Assembly (NCBI GenBank): GCA_046758865.1 | Contig: JBHIBD010000107.1 | Coordinates: forward strand, 1 to 5,192 | Direction: 5' to 3' | Origin: JBHIBD01 sp046758865 | GTDB lineage: Bacteria; Planctomycetota; Brocadiia; Brocadiales; Bathyanammoxibiaceae | DNA: 5,192 nt | Shown here: piece by piece, positions 1 to 5,192 of the stretch | How positions within the stretch are numbered: the stretch's first letter is position 1 | Layout: the number at the start of each line of letters is the position of its first letter | Translations under genes and position numbers: made by a program | Notes under the pieces: model-generated | Seen by the model: only the letters and a program-made list of their open reading frames with translations | Told to the model about the DNA's origin: nothing | Database searches by the model: none

Positions 1-1251
1 ATGAATGCGAGTGAGGTGCTCACCCTTAGTGGGGCATCGGATGCACCCAAGAGGGGCACACAGATGGACGACCTGGGTGTTATCCATAACGGTGCGCTGG
101 CCATCAAGGATGGCCGTTTAGTTGACATAGGGCCTAGCGACGAGATAGAGAAGAGGTACGTGGTTGACGCCCTTGAGAGAATCGACGTCAGTGGCAAGGT
201 GGTAATGCCGGGATTCGTCGACCCGCACACCCATGCCGTATTCGGTGGCTCAAGGGAGGAAGAGCTTGAACTCAGACTAGAGGGAGAGAGCTATCTAAAT
301 ATCTTAAAAGGGGGTGGTGGCATTCTCAGCACGGTCAGGGCCACTCGCGAGTTATCTCTGGAAGACCTTACAGGTGCGTGTAAGCCGTATATCGACAAAA
401 TGCTCCTGCACGGCACTACAACGGCAGAGATAAAGAGCGGCTACGGACTCAGCCTCGACGAGGAGCTCAAGATTCTTGGCACCATAGAACTCCTTGACGA
501 AAGACACCCACTCGATATTGTGCCCACCTTCCTGGGTGCCCACGCAGTACCAGAGGAGTTTAAGGATAACAAAAACGGCTACGTTGAAGAGGTTCTGTCT
601 ATGCTCCCCCGCATAAAGGAAAAGAGCCACGCCAAGTTCTGTGACGTCTTCTGCGATGAGGGGGCGTTCTCCCTTGAGGATTCAAGGGCGATACTGACCA
701 GGGCGAGGGACTTGGGCTTCGGCATCAAACTCCACGCATGTGAGTTCAAAGATTTAGGAGGCGCATTTTTAGCCGCCGAACTGGGTACTACTTCGGTAGA
801 CCATCTGGACAATGTGGGTGAGGATGGTATTAAGACCCTGGCGAAAAGCAATATAATAGGCGTGCTCTTACCGGGTGTGCCGTTTTTCTTAGGACAAAAG
901 AATCAGGTCCAGGCGAGACGGATGGTAGAGCTGGGGCTACCAATAGCGCTGGGAACGGACTTTAACCCTGGCTCCTGTCCTACCGTTAGTATGCAGATGA
1001 TACTCTCGCTCGCATGCCTTGCGATGGGATTAACATCCGAACAGGCAATCTGTGCCTCCACCATAAACGCCGCCCACGCCCTTGGCCTGGGGCATCACGT
1101 GGGAAGCCTTGAGCTGGGCAAGAGGGCAGACGTAATTGTGCTGGGTATACCCAGCTATAAGCACATCCCTTATCAATTCGGTATTAACCACGTGGATGTG
1201 GTGATAAAGGCGGGTAAGGTTGTTGTAGAAGATAGGAAATTGCTCGTTTAA
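1..1251 (+). CDS. hutI: Imidazolonepropionase (HutI), probably missing its first few residues
   Basis: HutI is a cytoplasmic amidohydrolase that hydrolyses 4-imidazolone-5-propanoate to N-formimidoyl-L-glutamate, the third step of histidine degradation (EC 3.5.2.7). Seen in the 416 residues: the HTH metal motif (His76, His78) followed by FGGSRE with Arg85; GGGGILSTVRATR at 104-116; TTTAEIKSGYGL at 139-150 with Tyr148; LGAH with His181; KLHACE with His245 and Glu248; VDHL with His268; and GTDFNPGS with Asp320. These match the metal and substrate residues known for Bacillus subtilis HutI (recalled numbering) with a constant shift of four. The C-terminus is complete and ends in TAA. Family members usually have about 8-9 residues (a first beta-strand) before the NAS-like motif that here sits at residues 2-4, so the ATG at position 1 may be an internal Met of a slightly longer gene. 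No other hut gene is visible. It converges with the metal-transport operon and is functionally unrelated to it. Confidence 0.95.
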   Translation: MNASEVLTLSGASDAPKRGTQMDDLGVIHNGALAIKDGRLVDIGPSDEIEKRYVVDALERIDVSGKVVMPGFVDPHTHAVFGGSREEELELRLEGESYLNILKGGGGILSTVRATRELSLEDLTGACKPYIDKMLLHGTTTAEIKSGYGLSLDEELKILGTIELLDERHPLDIVPTFLGAHAVPEEFKDNKNGYVEEVLSMLPRIKEKSHAKFCDVFCDEGAFSLEDSRAILTRARDLGFGIKLHACEFKDLGGAFLAAELGTTSVDHLDNVGEDGIKTLAKSNIIGVLLPGVPFFLGQKNQVQARRMVELGLPIALGTDFNPGSCPTVSMQMILSLACLAMGLTSEQAICASTINAAHALGLGHHVGSLELGKRADVIVLGIPSYKHIPYQFGINHVDVVIKAGKVVVEDRKLLV

Positions 1252-1365
1252 CGAAAGTAAGGCCGGTCGAGAAGGCCCGTCATTAGTGGAGCGAGTCTCT
1301 CCCTGCATCTCCCCAATATTACTTTACAGAGGTCTAGTCTATTGTAACAACCCATCTTTTCGTTC
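1252..1365. other. Convergent intergenic gap with only weak hairpins
   Basis: This 114-nt stretch separates the 3' ends of hutI (plus strand) and the transporter permease gene (minus strand). Both transcripts should terminate here, but there is no classic GC-rich stem followed directly by a T-run. The best structure is an imperfect hairpin at 1324-1347: TTAC pairs with GTAA, and AGA at 1328-1330 pairs with TCT at 1338-1340, with a three-base bulge. On the plus strand a TTTT run follows about 9 nt later. A second candidate pairs GGCC at 1261-1264 with GGCC at 1274-1277; read on the minus strand it is followed by TTACTTT. Either could be a weak terminator, and termination may instead depend on Rho. 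No coding potential is seen. Confidence 0.3.
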
Positions 1366-2172
1366 TCATCCCCTGAGCTTAAAGGCAATAAAGGAGAAGC
1401 CAAGGGCAACAAAGGAGGTGGCCGCTGCCGTGGGGCCGTAGGGAAGGTCTAGGAGGTAGGAGATGAAGAAGGCAAGGGTGGCGGTAGAGACTCCCTGTAT
1501 GGATGATATGATGAAGGCTGTCCTCAGGCGCTTGCTCAATATAAGCCCATTTATTGGGGGGAGTATTATGGCCGCAATTATCATCATATTACCGGCTATC
1601 ATGATGCCTATGGCTATGGCAGCGCCAATGGTCAGGTAGAGGATAAGGTTCCAAAAGGCGGCCTTTATCCCTAGTGCCCTGGCCATGTCGTAATCAAAAG
1701 ACACGAAGACGAATTCCTTATAGAAGAGGAGGTGTATGGTGATTATGGTCGCTACGGCACCCAGGGCGATATACACCTGCATGGGAGAAATGGCCAGGAT
1801 ATCACCGTAAACAATGTGTTCTATCTCGTGGATACCAAGTGCGCTCTTGGCCATTAGGAGAATGGTAACTGCGGCAGCGGTTATGAAGCCAAGACCAATT
1901 ACAGCCTCCTGTGAGAGCCTCTTCCCACCGGGGCTTGTTGACATCCCAAACATCCCCAGGAGGGTAAAGAGTAGTGAGAAGACCATCGGCGGAAGGCCCA
2001 TCAGAAGGGCAAAGGCCACACCCACGGAAGATATCTGGGCAATGGCTACACCCACGAATATTACCCTCTTCAGTACAATATAGACGCCCAGGTAGGAACA
2101 TATAAAAGATACAAGAATTATGCCCACTATGGCGTACCTGAAAAGGCTTATCATAGTGAGGAAATCATCCAT
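1366..2172 (-). CDS. Metal ABC transporter permease, ABC-3 family (ZnuB/TroC/MntB-like)
   Basis: This is the inner-membrane channel subunit of a divalent-metal importer; it would form a dimer fed by the binding protein and driven by the ATPase encoded just upstream. The 268 residues are strongly hydrophobic, with likely membrane segments near 12-31, 38-58, 62-79, 90-108, 131-149, 172-208 (probably two), 219-240 and 247-264, and the length is normal for the family. Family landmarks seen: LGVYIVLKR at 28-36, SQEAVIG at 87-93, a YGDILAIS motif at 122-129, FVSFDYDMARALGI at 156-169, and an SYLLDLPYGPT segment at 238-248. A His115/Glu116/Glu118/His119 cluster precedes the YGDIL motif and could face the metal path (inference). 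The ATG overlaps the ATPase stop by 8 nt (ATGGATGA), and no Shine-Dalgarno is visible, so translation probably depends on the upstream gene. An in-frame TAG at 2188-2190 rules out a longer start. Zinc versus manganese cannot be told from this subunit. Confidence 0.92.
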   Translation of the reverse strand: MDDFLTMISLFRYAIVGIILVSFICSYLGVYIVLKRVIFVGVAIAQISSVGVAFALLMGLPPMVFSLLFTLLGMFGMSTSPGGKRLSQEAVIGLGFITAAAVTILLMAKSALGIHEIEHIVYGDILAISPMQVYIALGAVATIITIHLLFYKEFVFVSFDYDMARALGIKAAFWNLILYLTIGAAIAIGIMIAGNMMIIAAIILPPINGLILSKRLRTAFIISSIQGVSTATLAFFISYLLDLPYGPTAAATSFVALGFSFIAFKLRG

Positions 2173-2953
2173 TCTTGTTCGTATGTTCTAAGTGAAGGAT
2201 TGCCTTTTGCCCGTCTACCTCGAATATCTTCACCTTCATTGAATAAATTTTCTCCAGATTATCCTCCGTAAGTATGCTGTGCAGTTTGCCGACATGTAGT
2301 GTCTCGTGGTCAATGATAGCCAGTCTTTCTACGTAATTGGCCATGACGTTCAAGTGGTGGCTCACCATGAGCACCGTTAGGTCATGGTTCATGTGCAGGT
2401 CCCTTATCAGCTCCATAACCTCACATTCCCCCTTGATGTCGAGGCCATCGGTAGGCTCATCGAGAACCAACATAACAGGGGCCCCAGCCAAGGCCCTGGC
2501 AATAAGCACCCGCTGTTTCTGTCCGCCGGAGAGGTCTCTGAAGGCTGTACGGACATGACCCTCCATGTTCACATGGGCAAGGGCATCATGAACCATAGAG
2601 TGGTCCTCCTTCTTGGGCTTTTTCAGGAGGCCTATGTCTGCATATCTGCCCATCATCACCACGTCCATTACGGTAAGAGGAAACAGCTCATCGAGGAATT
2701 CCCTCTGCGGAACATATCCGATGGCCATCCTGCCCCTCCTTATATCCTCCCTGAAGGTTATTTTGCCCCTCTTAGGCTTTATCATCTTAAGAAGGGCCCG
2801 AAGTATGGTCGTCTTACCTGAGCCATTTGGCCCAGCTATCCCCAGAAAATCTCCTCCTTTTACCGTCAGGTTGACATCTTTGAGGACAACCTTTTTGCCG
2901 TAGCCCAGGACTACGTCCCGAAAATCGACCAACCTATCGTTTATCTTATTCAA
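2165..2953 (-). CDS. Metal ABC transporter ATP-binding protein (ZnuC-like), TTG start
   Basis: This is the cytoplasmic ATPase that powers the metal importer. All nucleotide-binding motifs are intact in the 262 residues: Walker A GPNGSGKT at 41-48, Q-loop Gln83 in YVPQ, ABC signature LSGGQ at 141-145, Walker B MLVLDEP at 161-167 with catalytic Glu166, a D-loop GLD at 170-172, and the switch His199 in SHH. The region around 88-103 (ELFPLTVMDVVMMGRY) resembles metal-type ABC ATPases. A C-terminal tail of about 45 residues follows the core, which is common in this group. The start codon is TTG at 2953-2951. Upstream in this frame there is no other start before a TGA near 2975, and starting later would remove the first beta-strand. 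The start overlaps the stop of the binding-protein gene by 4 nt (TTGA). No well-placed Shine-Dalgarno is seen; the nearest GAGGTAGG-like stretch is about 15 nt away, so coupling is likely. Confidence 0.94.
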   Translation of the reverse strand: MNKINDRLVDFRDVVLGYGKKVVLKDVNLTVKGGDFLGIAGPNGSGKTTILRALLKMIKPKRGKITFREDIRRGRMAIGYVPQREFLDELFPLTVMDVVMMGRYADIGLLKKPKKEDHSMVHDALAHVNMEGHVRTAFRDLSGGQKQRVLIARALAGAPVMLVLDEPTDGLDIKGECEVMELIRDLHMNHDLTVLMVSHHLNVMANYVERLAIIDHETLHVGKLHSILTEDNLEKIYSMKVKIFEVDGQKAILHLEHTNKNG

Positions 2954-3891
2954 CTTCTTGGCTCTATTCCTACCTCATTAAAGGCATTTATGAGCTTGTC
3001 CAGTGCATAGTCAAATAGGCCGAAATAGTCATTGGCACCTTCTTCCCCCAATACAGAAGGTGAAAGTATGACCAGCTTTGCCCCCGTCTTCTTGGCAACA
3101 AACTTTGTGACCTTTGTCTCGTAATAGGGTTCCTGAATCAGTATCCTCACGTCTTCACTAATCATTTTTTCTATTAAGGTGGCGATGTGTGACGGCGAAG
3201 GTGGCACGCCCGGCTTTGGCTCAACGTAGTCAACCACCACAAGACCAAAACGCTTGATAAAGTTTGGCCACGTCTGGTGATAGGTAACGACCTTTGTCCC
3301 CGTGTAGGGCTCCATCCTATCCAGCCATTTCGGCAGCATCTCGTCAATCTTCTTGGCAAATTCTTTCTTGTTATCCTCAAAGTATTTAGAATCCTCTGGT
3401 GAAACCCGCTTTAGACCAGCAAGAATGTTATTCGCGATAATCTTGCCGTTAAGCGGGTCAGTCCAGTAGTGGGGGTTGCCGTAGATATGGATGTCGCCCA
3501 GTTCACGTGTAATCTTAATCTGGGGAATCTCAAGAATCTCAGCGCCTATGGAGGCATCTACATAGCCAGGACCGTGGGGCAGTATCTTTGCATTGCGCGC
3601 CCCTTCGGCCAGCACTGGGGCCCAGAGCTCTAAATCCAGTCCAACCTTCACAAACATATCCGCCTTGTGTAATTTTATCATATAACTCGGCTTTATATCC
3701 ACATAATGCGGGTTCTGGTAACCCCTGATAATGCTCTCAACCTCTACCCTATCGCCGCCTATAAACTGAGCGATAGAGGCAAGGTCTGTGGAGGTAGCAA
3801 CAATCTTAATCTTTGCAGCAACTTCCTTCTGGGGCACAACGGTAAATAACAACACTGCTATAAGCAATGTCCTCCTGTACATCTCCCTCAT
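2950..3891 (-). CDS. Periplasmic metal-binding protein of an ABC importer (ZnuA/TroA family)
   Basis: This protein would capture a divalent metal, probably Zn or Mn, in the periplasm and hand it to the permease. The 313 residues begin with a signal peptide: basic MREMYRR, a hydrophobic core at about 9-19, and a likely cleavage after the VAA at 24-26. The mature part starts with IKIVATSTDLASIA, typical of cluster A-I solute-binding proteins. Candidate ligands are His62 (NPHYVDIKP), His141 (GNPHYWTDP) and His205 (TYHQTW). EPKPGVPPSPSH at 224-235 belongs to a widespread ZnuA-like subgroup. The position aligning with the TroA fourth-ligand Asp appears to be Pro278, so the fourth ligand is uncertain (Glu254 or Asp288 are possible). 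No His-rich loop lies between the first and second ligands, unlike classical ZnuA. The start is chosen because GGAGG sits 6 nt before this ATG. It lies 21 nt after the barrel gene and overlaps the ATPase gene by 4 nt. Confidence 0.93.
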   Translation of the reverse strand: MREMYRRTLLIAVLLFTVVPQKEVAAKIKIVATSTDLASIAQFIGGDRVEVESIIRGYQNPHYVDIKPSYMIKLHKADMFVKVGLDLELWAPVLAEGARNAKILPHGPGYVDASIGAEILEIPQIKITRELGDIHIYGNPHYWTDPLNGKIIANNILAGLKRVSPEDSKYFEDNKKEFAKKIDEMLPKWLDRMEPYTGTKVVTYHQTWPNFIKRFGLVVVDYVEPKPGVPPSPSHIATLIEKMISEDVRILIQEPYYETKVTKFVAKKTGAKLVILSPSVLGEEGANDYFGLFDYALDKLINAFNEVGIEPRS

Positions 3892-3896
3892 GTATT

Positions 3897-3903
3897 ACCT
3901 CCC
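3897..3903 (-). promoter_or_regulatory. Strong Shine-Dalgarno of the metal-binding protein gene
   Basis: Read on the minus strand this is GGGAGGT. Its GGAGG core (3898-3902) lies 6 nt before the ATG at 3891, close to ideal spacing. It falls in the 21-nt gap after the barrel gene stop. It decides for Met1 over the nearby in-frame ATG at 3882 (Met4). It is the only strong ribosome binding site seen in the operon, which suits a binding protein that is usually needed in excess over the ATPase and permease. Confidence 0.85.
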
Positions 3904-3912
3904 ATATAAATC

Positions 3913-5192
3913 CTAAAAGGGATGTGGCCTATGAATACCCATACTCCATGTACTTTGCAGCATAATGGCATCGTCACTACTTGGACCCCTGATACTGTCT
4001 ATCCTCCTTTGGGTATGGGTATACTGCAGGCGCCACCTTACAAAATCACTTTGCCAGAAGGTCCAGTATGGGCTGACGGCCCATTCGAAGTCTTTGTTAT
4101 TTACCAGAGACTGGGCATAATCTAGTCTTAGCCCAGCGTAGTTGCGCCTGGTGAGCTGATATTCCCCAAAGGTGTATGCACCCCAGCTATCTTCCTTATC
4201 ATTGGCCTTCTCCGCATCATCTATATCATCCACCTGTGTGAAGAAGGCCTCTGCCTGCCAGAGAAACGACTTATAAGGCCTGGCCTTAAAGGTGACGGGC
4301 TTCCACCTGTACGTGAGGTCGAGTCCTACCATATTTGCCCTGACGTCGCTGGTGCCCTCCTCAAAATCAGTCTTTAGGTCCCCCGTAAAACCAGTTAGAC
4401 CCACCTCTAGGGAGGAATTGAGTGTCAGGTCAAAGAAGTTCTTTAAATGCATTACGTAATAAGGCTCATTTAGACCACGCGTTGTCATCACCTCTCCTGT
4501 AAGCTCGATATACTTATCCCAGGGGTTAGGAACCAACCAGCTTACAGAAAGTCCCGGGTCCCTGATGGCTTCCTCACCAAAGAGGTTTCTTATTATAAGG
4601 GGATAATCCACCTGAAATATCTCTGGCCTGTGTGTGCGGCTCACCTTACCTATTGCTGGCTTAAACTGGCCAATCTTTGCCTGAAGTCCATGGGGTAGCG
4701 TAAGGAGCGTCATATAACCCTCCTCTACCTCTATCTCCCCTTCATGAATACCTATAAAAAAGTCCCCTCGGGTATAGGGGTCTAAGGCCGCCATGAAACC
4801 AAGCTCTATCTCCCTTAAGGCTAACCTATCTGCAAACTCCCTCCCCTCGAAGTTCCTTTTCTCAAAGCTGTATGGGCCTCTACCGTCACCTGGATGGATA
4901 AAGGTACCCGTAAAGTCACCGATGACGCTTATATCCGGATTGTAGGTCTGGAGGATGCCCCTGCTGGCACCCATCCTCGTAAATAGCCCCCCTACGAAGC
5001 CCTTTTCTTTGGTGGATGGTAGCTCCGCCGCTTTTGGTCCCTCCTCCTCTGCAGGCTCTCCCAGAAGGGCCTTGAGCTCCTCTTCCATTTCCGTCCTCTC
5101 CTCTGTGGTCATGCCGTCCTTAGCTGCCGTATTCCTCACATAGGGCATGGTTTCCAGCTTACCCCAGTTGTGCCTTTCTTTCCCCTCCTCAA
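3913..5192 (-). CDS. Putative outer-membrane beta-barrel (porin-like), 5' end outside the window
   Basis: I do not recognise a named gene, but the protein reads as an outer-membrane barrel. Counting from the first ATG (5148) there are 411 residues; the frame continues without a stop through 14 more codons to the window edge. That ATG has no Shine-Dalgarno and no signal peptide follows it, so the real start and leader almost certainly lie beyond 5192. Residues about 13-45 are Glu/Lys-rich and helical-looking. From about 72 on, amphipathic strands alternate with polar turns and aromatic girdles, for example REIELGFMAALDPY at 112-125, AKIGQFKPAIGK at 157-168 (like phosphate-selective-type porins), WDKYIELTGEVM at 210-221 and RWRLQYTH at 371-378. 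The chain ends in GIHRPHPF, with the C-terminal Phe typical of BAM-assembled barrels. An acidic stretch at 307-320 may be an external loop. Being first in a metal-import operon, it may pass the metal across the outer membrane (inference). There is no sign of a TonB-dependent plug in the visible part. Confidence 0.8.
   Translation of the reverse strand, partial: EEGKERHNWGKLETMPYVRNTAAKDGMTTEERTEMEEELKALLGEPAEEEGPKAAELPSTKEKGFVGGLFTRMGASRGILQTYNPDISVIGDFTGTFIHPGDGRGPYSFEKRNFEGREFADRLALREIELGFMAALDPYTRGDFFIGIHEGEIEVEEGYMTLLTLPHGLQAKIGQFKPAIGKVSRTHRPEIFQVDYPLIIRNLFGEEAIRDPGLSVSWLVPNPWDKYIELTGEVMTTRGLNEPYYVMHLKNFFDLTLNSSLEVGLTGFTGDLKTDFEEGTSDVRANMVGLDLTYRWKPVTFKARPYKSFLWQAEAFFTQVDDIDDAEKANDKEDSWGAYTFGEYQLTRRNYAGLRLDYAQSLVNNKDFEWAVSPYWTFWQSDFVRWRLQYTHTQRRIDSIRGPSSDDAIMLQSTWSMGIHRPHPF

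Noticed and set aside
352..851. Open frames on the minus strand inside hutI (352-630 and 579-851).
   Set aside because: They lie wholly within a well-conserved gene, resemble no family I know, and have no ribosome binding site; they are antisense shadows.
1244..1254. Palindrome TCGTT-T-AACGA across the hutI stop codon.
   Set aside because: The one-base spacer cannot form a real hairpin loop and no T-run follows, so it is not a terminator; as an operator it would be oddly placed.
1030..1308. Minus-strand open frame of 92 codons crossing the hutI end into the gap.
   Set aside because: Most of it is antisense to the conserved hutI C-terminus, and the product has no recognisable domain or signal.
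2384..2821. Plus-strand open frame of 145 codons opposite the ATPase gene.
   Set aside because: It is antisense to intact Walker and signature motifs, its composition is irregular, and no Shine-Dalgarno supports it.
3935..4022. Perfect 10-bp inverted repeat, ATACCCATAC at 3935-3944 and GTATGGGTAT at 4013-4022.
   Set aside because: Both arms lie within the barrel coding sequence, do not extend beyond 10 bp, and a pair like this is expected about by chance in a window this size.
5146..5148. ATG at 5148 as the true start of the barrel gene.
   Set aside because: It has no Shine-Dalgarno, no signal peptide follows, and the frame is open upstream to the window end, so the gene is better called 5'-partial.

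Overview
The window carries two transcription units that converge on a 114-nt gap at 1252-1365. It suggests a Gram-negative (diderm) bacterium, because the minus-strand unit begins with what looks like an outer-membrane beta-barrel and continues with a secreted solute-binding protein. Base composition is close to balanced by eye, and AGG/AGA (Arg) and ATA (Ile) codons are frequent in all five genes. No gene looks foreign relative to the others. I cannot name the lineage from sequence alone.

Left part, plus strand (1-1251): hutI, imidazolonepropionase, which does the third step of histidine breakdown. All expected metal and substrate residues are present. The first few codons probably lie outside the window.

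Right part, minus strand, read from 5192 down to 1366: a tightly packed four-gene operon. In order of transcription it holds (i) the 3' portion of a putative outer-membrane beta-barrel gene whose frame stays open to the window edge, (ii) a ZnuA/TroA-type periplasmic metal-binding protein, (iii) an ABC ATPase starting at a TTG codon, and (iv) an ABC-3-family (ZnuB/TroC/MntB-like) inner-membrane permease. The barrel and binding protein are 21 nt apart. The next two junctions overlap by 4 nt (TTGA) and 8 nt (ATGGATGA), so translation is probably coupled.

Read together, the minus-strand genes look like an envelope-spanning divalent-metal (zinc or manganese) uptake module. The barrel would admit metal through the outer membrane, the binding protein would capture it in the periplasm, and the ATPase and permease would import it. 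The metal cannot be settled from sequence. The binding protein has three candidate ligand histidines but lacks the His-rich loop of classical ZnuA, and its fourth ligand is unclear. The operon promoter, and any Zur- or MntR-type operator, must lie beyond position 5192.

I see no RNA gene, CRISPR array, insertion sequence or integrase. Apart from the uncharacterised barrel linked to the importer, the region is ordinary.
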